A stretch of DNA of 64,000 nucleotides from Actinomucor elegans (lineage: Eukaryota > Mucoromycota > Mucoromycetes > Mucorales > Mucoraceae). Below, piece by piece: positions 46,673-58,302 of this stretch (its first letter is position 1; each line of letters starts with the position of its first letter). Below the pieces are notes generated by a model. The model had not been told where the DNA came from, made no database searches, and saw only the letters and a list, made by a program, of their open reading frames with translations. Made by a program: the position numbers and the translations under genes. The DNA lies in NCBI GenBank assembly GCA_026027325.1, contig JAMSLZ010000010.1, forward strand, positions 496,001 to 560,000. Reading direction: 5' to 3'.

Positions 46673-47496
46673 ATGAGTGCTTACGGTGCAGGAAAAGCGG
46701 CAAGTATACATAAATACACTTGATGCAATAGATCTTGGGCTAACAGCAAAGCTTATATTACATAGAAAGATACAGATTTCAGACGTACATGGAACAAAGA
46801 AGAATATGCAGCCAAAGCACGAGCCCGTGAAGCACGCGATCGCATGGCCGATAAAAACGATGAACGCAAAAAACTTGGATTACCTCCTCTCAAACCAAGA
46901 AGAGAGATTGAAAACGATGAATCTAAGCAAGCATTAAAGCATCGCGAAGAAAAAGTAGATATAGAACGCAACGTAGGCAAGGTTCAAGTTGTGCAGGCTG
47001 CCGATTCTCGAAAACAGCCAGGTTTTTACTGTAAAGACTGTGACATTACCATCAAGGACAGTGTGACTTACATCGATCATTTAAACGGAAGAAAACGTAC
47101 GTGTTTGCTTTTTGGTTAATGTTTCATTGATTGATGTTTGTTTCTTAATAGATTTGAGTAATGTGGGTGTTTCAACCAAAGTAGAAAAGGCTGATTTGAA
47201 CTCGGTCAAGGAACGCTTAGCTATGCTGAAGAGAAAGAAGGAGAACCCTGAAAATGATGAATACAGTAGGTACTTTATGAAGAGATGCGATCGAGTTTAC
47301 TAAGACTCTGTTAGATCTTGATGAAAGATTAGCAGCGATAAAACAACAAGAGGAAGAGGAAAGAAAGAAACGAAAAGAAAGAAAAAAGCAAAAGAAAGAA
47401 CATAAAAAGAAATCTGATAGCGCAGTAGATAATGAAGCAGAAGATGAAATGGCCAAGATGATGGGTTTCTCTGGCTTTGGATCATCCAAAGCCTGA
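46673..47496 (+). CDS. SNU23: U4/U6.U5 tri-snRNP protein SNU23 (ZMAT2)
   Basis: Four exons (46673-46703, 46770-47096, 47152-47265, 47315-47496) give 217 aa. The order matches ZMAT2/Snu23: TDFRRTWNKEEYAAKAR near the start, a C2H2 matrin-type zinc finger FYCKDCDITIKDSVTYIDHLNGRKH, then LSNVGVSTKVEKADL, a lysine-rich coiled coil and the conserved C-terminus MMGFSGFGSSKA. The protein is part of the B complex spliceosome and helps in 5' splice-site transfer. Both short introns were fixed by family sequence: the acceptor at 46768-46769 gives NTDFRRTW, and the one at 47313-47314 gives YNLDERL. The stop is 12 nt from the stop of the opposing SLY1 gene. Confidence 0.92.
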
Positions 47497-47508
47497 TGAT
47501 TTTATTAA

Positions 47509-49785
47509 CTAGGCTAAGGAGCTTTCTTTTCCGAGTGTTGCTAATTGATCCAAGAACTGGTGAGGTGACAAGATATCTGTGGAACCATATGTAATCTTTC
47601 TCTTGCTGTTATTTTGCTATAATAAATAATGGGTCAGTTATTTGTTTATACAGGAATCAAATGAAACTTACAGTAGCTAGCTCTTGCAAGTTTTGATATT
47701 CCACATAGTTTCCACCGCCTACTACAAATACAATTGCTTCTTGGAAAGCTACTCTATGTTGACGTGGTGATCTCGAGTTCTTGCTAATCTTGGGATCGAA
47801 ATAGAGGTAATCGCTTGCTTTAGATGCTTCGTTCTGAGGTGGAGTCATGATATCAGAAACAATTTTGCTCACTACCAATTCCTTGCGAGTTGGTAGCAAG
47901 TTCTTGACGCCTGACAAGAGGTTCTCGAACCCTCCACCCAACCCACCTTCTTTCAGTCTATCAGAAAGCTATAACAAGCATGTCAGTGTTTCCAATGTTC
48001 CTGTAAGATTTATGCACATACCTTGTTACCGATACTACTGAATCCACGGAACAAATCATTTTGAGAGAATCCAGTTTGAGGTGGTTGTGGTGAAGAAATC
48101 ATTGATGTCATACGCATCAAAGCGCGTACTCTACATAGTTGAAAACACGGTCAATAATTTGGCTTTACTCTAATATATAATAATCATACTTTTTGATATA
48201 ATTCAATGGTTCCATATCACAACCTGCTTCAGCAAGCGCCTTTTCATACGCATCCATATCATCCTTTGATATCTCTTCCGCAGTAGACAAGTAATAAATC
48301 AAGAACAATCTCATCTTGTCTTCTGGATTCTTCTTTTCTACATCACGGATAGTTTCTAATAGCGTATTTTTGTTTTGTCGAGTGATGCTCTCTTCGATCT
48401 GAAAGAAATTATCCAATTGTCTGTCCTTGATATCATTTAAAAGAGCAGTAGCTACGTTCATATGCATATCCAAAGTTGCTTTTCTCGCTGTTAACTCAGG
48501 TAACGCTGTAATGGCTGATTTCAACAGTTTTGTATTCGAAGACATGTCAATCTGACCTACATCCTCTAAAGAAGACACACCACTGATGCCTGTAATCTCT
48601 GCAGCATCCTTTTTATACTTGTTCAACTCAGTATCAATATCTTCGGCCACTTGAGGAAAAGGACTCGATGCATTCTTGGCCCAAAAGAAATCCTTGTTTT
48701 CCAAATCATAGCTCTTTTTCTTGGACTCACCTTTGCCTTCAATGGTGATACGATTGAGCTTCATGGACAAGACATCGTGAATGAGCGCTTCATATGTCCA
48801 AGAGTGGCTCAACATAGGTGTCAAATCCATACTTCGATCCAACAAGATCAATACAGGTCGCTGAAGATTATTGGTGGTATTTTCGGAAAAGAGGTTGGTT
48901 CGGCTGTTCATGACATGGTCGCGTAACTTGCTGTCTAGTTTATTAGCAATACTTTCAGCTGCATTTCCTCGAGGGCAGCGAATGATGGGAATCACACCCA
49001 TAGTGACGATCACCGAGAAAAGTGCATTAACGGTTCTATCAATGGTTTCTTCAATGAGTGACTCTGTCGCTGTTGGGTTATTCAAATGAACAAAGGTTTG
49101 CGGTTGATTAAGCGAAAAAACATTAGGATTTGTACATATAAAGTTGAGGTATTGATCATAGACTTGGTTCACCATATCTGAAGTATTATCGGCAATAGTA
49201 GTCGTTGCAAATTCCTCCAACACTGGACGAGGTATAGTCGAACAAAAGTTGATATAGTACGAGTCATACAAGTTACGATTCAAATCCTGTCACATATGCA
49301 TGTTAGTGAAATTCGACAAGCAACGCGTTTCGCTTGTTACCTCACAGATCTTTTTGATATTTTCAGAGGTAGGCTCTACAAAATAAACTGCAGGCACATC
49401 AGGCAATGGTGACCTGTCTTGTGATAACAACCTATAAAGACAATTAGTTGATATTGCTGGTTTGAAAGCTCCACCAACGCCAGAACACTTACATGTGAAC
49501 TGTTACGCCATTTTCACGAAGGTCATTGACGCGCATAATAGAAGAAATGATATCTTGGCCAAATTTATCGAAAATTAGAACTTTCCAAACAACGTTTTCG
49601 GGATTGCCAGCTGGTGGTCCTTCAGGTGAATTCAGATGAAGCATATTCGCAACGGCAGCTAGAAAAAAACAAGTTAGCTGCCTTTGTTCTTTTTTTTTAA
49701 TAGCTCAACTTGAAGGTATACCATATTGTGCTGAACGCAATGAGTTGGCTTCGACTAGAGGTATCGTGTTTATCTGGCTCTGCAT
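47509..49785 (-). CDS. SLY1: Sec1/Munc18 family protein SLY1
   Basis: Seven exons (49785-49722, 49658-49493, 49431-49341, 49286-48190, 48130-48022, 47968-47672, 47616-47509) give 643 aa, the normal length for Sly1/SCFD1. Signature segments include [85 protein letters not shown], and [22 protein letters not shown] near the end. Sly1 binds the N-peptide of Sed5/syntaxin-5 and supports SNARE assembly in ER-Golgi transport. All exon junctions are GT-AG and in phase. A LINE fragment starts about 190 bases upstream of the start codon, leaving a very short native promoter. Confidence 0.95.
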
Positions 49786-49974
49786 TGAATTCTATTGTTC
49801 GCGTTCTTTATGTAGACAAAAGAGAAAGGGAAAGCGCATCATTCAAACTGGCCAATGAACTTAATTTTCGTGCTAAATTTCCGTGACCGCATCTTGATTT
49901 AATTGGAGGTCTGTGATTACATTCTGTGGTTATTATTAACCAGCAACAAAAGTTAAATTATTGAACCATCTTTA
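49786..49974. promoter_or_regulatory. Short upstream region of SLY1
   Basis: Only about 190 bases separate the SLY1 start from recognisable LINE sequence. The core promoter and 5' UTR should be here. Confidence 0.4.
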
Positions 49975-51420
49975 CTTAAACACAACTTCTTCGCTTGCGA
50001 AGCCTTGGGTCTCAATTTCTTAACAATCGCGTTTTTCCTCGTTTATCATTTAGCACTTTCTCTCTATCTCGTCAACAAGATGGAGTGGATCTTCTCGATC
50101 CCGTTAAACAGCAAAACGCATTACAATGGTGGTGGATATGTCCACTGATCCTGTCCGAAACAAATTCTACCAACAAGCTGCAGCCAAGCCTTCCTTTACT
50201 ACGATACACACTTAAATACTTCTGCTCTTCAAAAACGTTTCCATCATACCGATATTATCTATTATTTCCGCACGCTCGACATTCGCACTGGGCGCCATCA
50301 ACTTCAGCTGGTAACAAACCTTCTCTAAATATTATAAACAGTTTCACAAAAGCCATCGATGCTTTACCACAATCTTTTGATCAATGTAATGTCAGTTAAT
50401 TCATTTGCCTTTCTCTTCCTTTATTTTCAGTACTTAGCTCTTCCTTTCCCGACTCTTACCCTCTAGCTACTGCCTTTAATCCTCCAGATCATTTGATCCA
50501 AGATCACCCCGGTATTAATAACCTCCTAGTTCAAGATGTATTTACATTTGTCTTTGAAAACCAAACACTACGTCTTCGGGAAACCAGAACCGAATTCACG
50601 CGATTTCGTAACTTGTCTCGGCTTGCTGCTCAGTTTGTGCGTAACCATCAATTCCTTCTACAAGCATTCTTTTATAACCAATGCCAACCTTCCTCTCGGA
50701 TGCTATCCTCAACCCAGAACAATATATTTGAAATCAACCTCCAACCTTTCTGTAACCGTCTCGTTCTTCATCACCTTCCTGAAGAATCAACGATTTCCTT
50801 ACGATCCCAACGATCCAGGACTATCTCCATCAAATCCATCAAATATTACAAATCTCTCCTTCCTACCGTCCAACCATCAACAACCACTCTTCTTCCAGCT
50901 CAATGGAAACGCTTCTGATCAATCTCAATCCCTCTTTCTGCTTGTACTGTCTGGTATCGCTGTATTCATAAAAAATTGTCTACCAAACAACGTCTACATC
51001 AACTAATCCCTATCACCCATCAATCTCCTCTCTGTTCATTCTGTTCTCTATCTACCACAAAAGATGATCTCCACTTTCTCTTCGCCTGCCCCCCCCCCCA
51101 AACTGGCAGTCTGGTAAAACATCGTTCAGACCTATATACAAAGCCAGTTTGTTGAACCCTCCTCGATTTCTCAACTACTTTCCTTCCCTTCCTCTTTGAC
51201 GAGAGACACCAATCATCCACTCCCCGAAATTGATATCTATCAAATTTTTGCGTGCACCTTACTGAGTATTTGGCAAGCTCATTGGTGCCTCGTTTTCGAT
51301 AACGTTTCGTTTTCATCGACAAATGTAATTGCATCCACCTCTAGGCTTCTAACCCGACTTGATTCTGAAAGTCAAACTGATTTGGACTAACCACCTCATC
51401 ACTCATTTAAGCTTTAAACT
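49975..51420 (+). mobile_element. 5'-truncated, decayed LINE (non-LTR retrotransposon) tail
   Basis: The plus strand carries the end of a LINE reverse-transcriptase ORF. It begins in the middle of the protein (DGVDLLDPVKQQNALQWWW) and continues through HPGINNLLVQDVFTF and WYRCIHKKLSTKQR to a zinc-binding reverse-transcriptase segment (PLCSFCSLSTTKDDLHFLF, then ACP) and DIYQIFACTLLSIWQAHW. An in-frame TAA lies near 50395, a TGA follows near 50918, and frameshifts occur near 50700 and at a C run near 51095. 5' truncation is typical of target-primed insertion. It is a dead copy. Confidence 0.8.
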
Positions 51421-51502
51421 AGTTCTTATATACTCTTTATACCCAATCTTCATTTCCTCTCCAATAACCTTGCGACGATATAAGGATTTAATGTAATGAT
51501 AT

Positions 51503-51526
51503 AAATCTGACTAGCCAATCAGATTT
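51503..51526. repeat. Perfect 8-bp hairpin downstream of the LINE ORF
   Basis: AAATCTGA (51503-51510) and TCAGATTT (51519-51526) are exact inverse copies with an 8-base loop CTAGCCAA. The position, about 130 bases after the LINE coding end, suggests part of the element's 3' UTR, where some LINEs keep a stem-loop read by their own enzyme. Confidence 0.5.
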
Positions 51527-52804
51527 GTTACCATTACTAAGATCATACGAGAAGGTTCCCGATAGTTGGATATCTTTCTAGGTTCTTCAAGAAATGTAAT
51601 CAAACTGAAAAGAACTAGAAATATCCATCACTTATTTTTAGAATTGATATCAAATATAAATAGCTTACAATTTTCATTAGAATAAAGAACAGAGTTTTAT
51701 CAAGTAAATTATTATAGTTAATCTTCTTAAGTGATACCTTACTATATTAATAATCCCTGACAAGCCTAAATCATTGCATTTAAAATAAAACCGGAGTTTA
51801 TACTCCCTTACAAAAAAAAAAAAAAAAAAAGGTTAAATTATTGGAATCAATGGAAATTTTCAAGGAAACTTTGATGCGATAACTTGATAGTAAAGATACT
51901 CAGATAAGAGATATATTTTTTTAACAAAATATATAAACACTTGAATGGTGCATTGAATTGTGTAAATTTCATTGGGAGTTCCCTTAAATTGATAGAATTT
52001 TGGTTGATAAAAGTCGATTTTTTGAATTGTTTAGAAATTTAGCCATAACTCAAATATATATATAATAAAGTAGCCAAATATATACATTTGCATATTCTCT
52101 GATATATTCATTTATTACATTAATAGACTATGCACTATAAAAGTTGTTTTTGTGTTCTACAAAAGAAAGCAGTTCTCTAAAAAATAATCCTATGGGGATG
52201 TCTCTGAACTTTTCTGACTAGTATGATATTTATTAGTATAAATACAGGCGTGTATCAGCTATATATTTTAGTCTTCCAGTGGTCTCCCAGTTTCAAAAGA
52301 CCTTTTATCTGTAAGCCAACACAAAAGCCTCGGCCACCGATGAACATCAACAGGATAATGCCGTTATTACCTAGCTGTTTTCGTCCTAACACTTAGAGCC
52401 TGTCAAGGCATTTCCTTTTTAGTATTCAACCGAGTTTCGCTTTCGACAAAGAGCGTTCCCAGAGTAGGATAAACGTAGTTGATTCTTTACTGCTTTGTAA
52501 TGTTGATAATATCAGGCAATTCAAGGCTATTGTGAGTGGAAGATTTGTGTCTTTTCAATAATGCAAGGACCCATCTAGCGCTATATTTATAGTAGATGTC
52601 ATTACACTTCACTTTGAATGGCTCAGGTAAAGGTTTGAAGCCATTAGTAGTGACTTCTAGATATGTTCAATTATTTAACATATGGCAAGCCCTTAATATG
52701 TTAAAGTGGTGTGTATTATTTTCATTTGATGGAACAGCACGTCGAAAGAGCTCTAAATGGTCCTTAGATTTTTTCCAATGAAAAACTACCACTTTGGGCC
52801 GTAG
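51527..52804. other. AT-rich spacer after the LINE fragment
   Basis: No gene was recognised. A run of about 20 A lies at 51812-51830; it could be an old poly(A) tail or a simple tract. The rest is AT-rich. Confidence 0.35.
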
Positions 52805-54179
52805 TTACAAGATCGTTATTGGTTCTGGAGAACAGCAAGTAGCCCGAATTATCCCGGTTGGTATCCAGATAGACATCTTGGACCTTGTATAAATGTTTGA
52901 CGCCGTCTTTTTGATCAGCTGCTTCGATACAGCAGTTTCAGTTTGACTTCTGTTAAGAAATGATTTGAGAGCATATAAATTTCGTTTAGTCAACGCCAAA
53001 TTATTCTTGGTCTTTTGTAGTTTTGGATCAACTGTGAATCTTTCAGCTTTTAATGTTTCGATAGGCTGGTAAAGGGGTCCATTGTTTTTCAAAATTGTCT
53101 TGATCCAAAGCAAATGACCATTTGTTCGTGATATCTTTTAACGCACCTTTTTTGTGGAAATCACTTGATTCTTTGGATACTACTTTCAATGACTTGGATA
53201 AAGCATCTACTTCAGCTTGTTGAATCATAATTTGGTTTTTTATTTCCCTGCGGTTGTAAATAGCCGGACTACCTTGATCTTGTTAGTCTTTATCAATTTC
53301 TTCAGTAACAACCATTTGAGATCCCTGAATGGCAACTCCTAATAAGTGAATTATTTCCAGACCAGAATACAAATGCATAGCATGTCTTGGTGTTTGGTTA
53401 TGGCTGGAGATGACAACAGCTATAGCATTCATATCAAAAAAGAGATAAACACCGCATCTTTTATGCCTTCTGCTACTGATCTAGAAGGTATTGGATACTC
53501 CTGGAAGTCATATAGCTGCATAAATTTAGCAGCAGTGGAACCATAGGACAAAGAGTATATACTTAAAGCATCAAGATATAAAGCATACAAGTAACCCGGT
53601 TTAGACAAGAGGGAAATAGTTATACAGTGCTTTGAGTAGCAAGCAGAGCGCAGCAGAGCGCAGCAGATCGTTTGCCATCAAGATAAACGATACCAATTCT
53701 TTGAGGGGATATATGATAGTATGAAATTAGCAATAAGTAAAACCACTTGCTACTCTTTGTTCGCATTATTTGCTAGAGCTTTAACTAACCCTCTCGGATT
53801 GATTTTCTGTTTCCCTTGATGACTAAAAAATAGGGTTTTGAGAACGTTTTTCAGTGCCAATAATCTTCGTCTAGGGATACCAATTTCGCTTCTAACTTCA
53901 CCTACACCTCTTCGATAGCTGCAGGGTTCAAGTATCAGCAGAGTTGACCAATTTAGGGTCTGAAACTTGATTTTTAGTCAATATGAGTGGATTGTCCAAG
54001 ATCCATGGCTCTCTAATCAAAAGATGGTATATTAGCATAGTCCACATATCTATTTTACTGTGAATCGAAGGACTACCTCTACTACTAACATTCTTTTGTA
54101 ACATTGATTCGTATTTGACATTTGGCTGTTTTATCAAGTTTTCCTTGACGTATGCACTTTTATATTCGGAGCTCTTCAC
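52805..54179 (-). pseudogene. Decayed coding region of unknown family
   Basis: Several minus-strand segments look like former protein: YKSAYVKENLIKQPNVKYES and DMWTMLIYHLLIREPWILDN near 53928-54179; SYGSTAAKFMQLYDFQEYP near 53500; EVDALSKSLKVVSKESSDFH near 53180; and IETLKAERFTVDPKLQKTKN near 53000. Stops and frame changes separate them, including one shift near 53060-53110 where two frames share the same passage. The composition is protein-like and the order is consistent with one or two genes that have died. I do not recognise the family; a mobile-element origin is possible given the LINE next door. Confidence 0.35.
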
Positions 54180-55133
54180 CTTTGGGTAATTTTCTTTTGG
54201 AATTTATATTCTTATTATCGAAATGGAATCAAAATGTATTGAACAGGTCATACGTGCTGGAGCCCTCCCTTTGGACGACTTGGTCTTCACTGCCAACTGC
54301 TTTTCCTTTTGGACTTAGATACGATCTGATGATTTTAGTATGCACATATGCAGAGTGCAGCTTTTATATTATCAAGTTTGATTATGTGTTTTGTTCTCAA
54401 TTTTGGGCCCTATTAATAAAACCCAATTCTTGCTGTTTAGATTTGCTATATTGATCTAACCAATATGCACTTGTATTTGTGAACCATGCTAACTTAAAGG
54501 ATTCTTCTTGTGTTTATAGGGCTAATCACTTGCTCTCTGTTGACTCATAATTATCTTTACTGGACCTCATAAGAAACTCGAAATATGATTTCGTATCTTA
54601 ACGCGTTTTAAGGAATTTTCTGAAACTGGCAAGACCGAATGCGACTCACACATATAATACTAACCTTTAGTAGTTGACTGTAAAATATACGAATTTCAAA
54701 TAATCTAAATCTAATGATCTATCACTCTTACAATCCATCTCTGTTTAACACTGCAACTGACAAGTGCTATGTGTTTGGAATGCGCTATAGCATCTATAGT
54801 AACCATTGTTCTATTGCTGTGCAATTAACATACTATATTCATCAAATGTCGGGCAAATGATATACATTTTATAAGCGAGATGGAATAATACATAGATCCC
54901 TGGGCCGATCTTGTTCGAATGTCACATCTTGCGAGTATTTCATACGCAGAGTAAAATATCACAACCACTAAAACGTTAATTAAATCCTAGATTTTGTTAG
55001 TGAACATGCTTTCGTTTTCATTTTAGAGACACGACGGTTAAAACGCACTTTCAAAAACCTCACGTGATTTTAATCAACGAAGTTACCTTGCATATCCGGG
55101 GTCCAAACCTACTTTCTTTTCTTCATATAAAGA
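54180..55133. other. Spacer upstream of SCO1 with one repeat copy
   Basis: AT-rich DNA with the dispersed-repeat copy at 54907. The last 100 bases hold the SCO1 promoter, with a TATAAA at about 55125 just before the start. No other feature was recognised. Confidence 0.4.
54907..54935 (+). repeat. Dispersed repeat family, copy F
   Basis: The core GATCTTGTTCGAATGTCACA is followed by TCTTGCGAGTA. Diverged but aligned with the consensus core. Confidence 0.4.
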
Positions 55134-56262
55134 ATGTCATTTACCACACGAGCATTCCTTCGATCTAACATTAAAGTAACAAAAAAACGGGAAAAGTATT
55201 CTTTGTCAGCATTAACCTTTTACATTGCCCTTTTAGTCATGTTGGACTAAACGTCTGTTTTTAAACAAGCCCGTTAGCAGCGGCTTTATGACAGCCAACA
55301 AGGATACTACGTTGATTACAAAGCAAATGCAAAGTCGGTTCTATTCTGCTTCCAAGGAAGAAATACGCGCCAAAGCTGCTGTTGGTGTAAGTGTTTACTT
55401 TTTTTTTTGTAATACCAGTGGATGATTAATGCATAAAACATCAGCCTTTTACATTTAAAGCTGGTGCTTTGTTTTTGGCTGTGGGCACAGGTTTACTATT
55501 ATACTTTGAAAGCGAGAAGAAAAAGGTGGATAAATTGCGTAAGTGGCAATAGAGAATGGATATATAATTAATGACTAAAAAAAACAATGCGTTAGTCAAG
55601 GAAAAGGAAGCTGAAAAGTCTAAAACGCAATCGTATGGTAAACCCAAGTTGGGTGGTGATTATGCATTGACCAACGCTGAGACAAATCAACCATTTGGTT
55701 CCGAAGATTTAAAAGGTCGTTTTGCATTGATCTACTTTGGATTTACACATTGCCCAGACATCTGCCCTGAAGAGTTAGATAAAATGGCCGAAGTGGTAGA
55801 CAAGACCAGTAAGTCTACATAGCACAGTGCAACCTATACATATACTGATGAAAACTACTAATAGAAAAAGATATTGGAGAAAACATTTTGGTGCCAATCT
55901 TTATCACTTGCGATCCAAGACGTGATACAATTGAAATTGTCCGAGAATATGTCAAGGACTTTCATCCTGATTTGATTGGTTTAACAGGCAATCAAGACGA
56001 GATCAGAAAAGTAGCAAAACTGTTTCGCGTCTACGTATCTTCACCTCCTGATATCAGTGAAGGCGATGATTATTTAGTGGATCATTCCATCTTCTTTTAC
56101 TTGATGGATCCTCAAGGTAAATTCTTGGACTGCTATGCTCAAAACTCGGAAGCAAACGATGTAGCCGAGAGTTTCAAAAACTACTACAATGCTTATGTGG
56201 AAAGCGGCGGTCAAATCGATACAACGCCCGTTCAAAGAAAACAACAAGATGAATCATCCTAA
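55134..56262 (+). CDS. SCO1: Mitochondrial copper chaperone SCO1
   Basis: Five exons (55134-55175, 55237-55386, 55445-55538, 55596-55808, 55865-56262) give 298 aa. The start [14 protein letters not shown] and the following basic residues form a mitochondrial presequence. A single membrane helix ([15 protein letters not shown]) near residue 75 anchors the protein in the inner membrane. The thioredoxin-like domain has [20 protein letters not shown], with the copper ligands in CPDIC (CxxxC), and the distal histidine in [18 protein letters not shown]1 delivers copper to the CuA site of cytochrome c oxidase subunit 2. The first intron was set by keeping the presequence in frame with [12 protein letters not shown]. 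The stop lies 196 bases from the end of the opposing gene. Confidence 0.95.
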
Positions 56263-56458
56263 GACGACCAATAAAATGACTGCCCTTTTTTTTTTGTATA
56301 TAAATCAGTTGCGGTTACTTTATTTAAAAATTTGGAGAGAAACAAGAAGGGGATATATGGCGCGTGTATATAGGTTATATAGTGACTATAACAATAAATG
56401 TAACTTGAGAAATTTATATTATTAGCGTCGGACCAGCCGAGCACCAATGATACGTCGT

Positions 56459-58120
56459 TTAATTGGAGAGCATCAAATGCTCTAGTCTTTCATTGCTCAT
56501 ATAATCTTCGTGCTCAATTACGGAAGAATCAATGGAATTAGGTGTGGAGGGTGCAGATATCAACGATGGCGCTGTTTGCTTATGATAAGGTGGTGTTTCC
56601 GGGGCCACAGTAAAGTGAGGAATATGTTTGATCGTAGGCGCAGCTACTTGATTCTCACAAATGATTTCCAGTGTCTGTTTGCTGTGAGATTCCTCGTGAT
56701 GATATTCTGATGTCGCAGAAGACCGTGCACGCAATAAGGACGAAGCACGTTGCAATGGCTGTCTTTTGCCACCTTCATCATGCTGCTGTTGGCCAGAGGG
56801 CTGTCGGTGCGTACGAGACACAATGGCATCGTATTGTGCCTTATCTTTCTTTACATCTTGAGGTTTACCATCAAAGTGATGATCGAGTTCTTCTACAGGG
56901 GCAATAGGTCTCAGAGATACTGCGCGAGCTTTCTTTCCTTCTAATGTCAGCATGGCTTCTTGTCTTGATTGATCTTCAAAAGAAAAGGCCAGTGTTTGCT
57001 CGAGAAGTTGTTGGCGCCATAAAGAGCTAGTGCTGTCAAGGCCGTTCAAGTTGTAGACTTGAGGGATAGCTGCGTCATAAGTTTGTCGCTTGTTGGATGC
57101 AGCTAAAGGCTGCTGTTTGTGCTGCTGCATGGCATCATTGTTAGTCATCTCTTGCTGCTGCTCCTCTACCATCATCTCCTTAAGGGCCAACGTAAGTTGA
57201 TCTGTGTTGGGCAGTGAAAGTGGACTGCGTCTACGTCTTCGCTCTTTCAATGTGAGCTTTTCGTCTTCTTCATCTTCTTCATCGTCTACTGCTACTGCGG
57301 CTACTGCACTGATTGAAACAGGCGAATCATTACTGTTGCTCTGTGTTGACTGAGAATGAGGTCTACTACTGTACTCTAGGGGTATATGAATTGGAGGTAC
57401 AGGAGGTAAAGGTGGCTGGGTGCTGAGTCGAGTGGTAGGTGTACTTCCTAGCGTACCGCTTCTAAACGGAGCTGGTGCTAAAGAAGACGCGTTGCTGGAT
57501 CGACTGGTCTTGAAAGTGTTCATACTTTCGTTATCGCCATCAGGGGATTGTAATAGTTCTGCATCGAGTGATAGGCGTAGCAAGGAGGGCTGCTTTTTAG
57601 ATTTTATCGATCTTGGTTTAACGCGAGGGGTCAGTGTAGGGTCGATTAAAGGGCGTCCACCTCTGCTATTCGATGGGGTATCGTTTGACATAATCGAATT
57701 ATCTTTCAAGGTGCTTTCTCGTTTGGATCTGAGCTGTCTTGGAGGCGGAGATAGTGATGAAGACGGGTGTAACTGATTCTTCCATATCAACGATTCTGAT
57801 GTAATGTGTTCCTCTACAAAAAGATTAGTAAAAGAAAGGATCACTCATAGTATATTTATACCTTCTTCTTTCTTAGTTGTATCTGACTTGTAACAAGGTT
57901 TGACTACAGGTCGCTTTTGGATATCTAAATCTTCAAAGGACTGAGATAACCTTATCTGTTGATGTGTTTTAGTCTTTTTGAACTTGGATATAAAAGAAAA
58001 GCAAGCCGACCAGCGAAATTTGCGTGACTTAGAGTTGGAAATATCTGATTTACGGCTATTATATACATCTACGTCTCTCTTTCTAAAAGATTGCGATTGT
58101 AAGTGGAAATCATCAGACAT
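56459..58120 (-). CDS. Ser/Gln-rich protein of unknown function
   Basis: Two exons (58120-57862 and 57813-56459) give 537 aa. I do not recognise the family. The start reads MSDDFHLQSQSFRKRDVDV; a basic stretch (SRKFRWSACFSFISKFKKTKT) follows near residue 32. The remainder is low in hydrophobic residues, with PPRQLRSKRES, TPRVKPRSIKSKKQPSLLRLSL, an acidic DDEEDEEDEKLTLKERRRRR segment, and many Q, S and H runs. Basic-Ser clusters suggest phosphorylation and perhaps a nuclear or cortical scaffold, but nothing proves it. The intron removes a frame break between the two open frames, which supports a real gene. A GA/GAAA microsatellite lies 130-180 bases upstream of the start. Confidence 0.65.
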
Positions 58121-58271
58121 GGATATATATAAATATATATATAAATTATATAAAATATCTTTTCGTTAGGTATCCGTAAAAAAAAAAGAAGGGTATATAG
58201 ACGATTTTTTTTTCTTTTTATTAAAGAAAAATAGGTATATTAGAAAGAGGAAGAGAGAGAGAGAGAGAGAG

Positions 58272-58302
<31 letters not shown>

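Noticed and set aside
51812..51830. Run of about 20 A as the poly(A) tail of the LINE fragment
   Set aside because: It lies about 400 bases after the coding end and 290 after the hairpin with unrelated-looking sequence between; similar tracts occur throughout the window, so the link is not supported.
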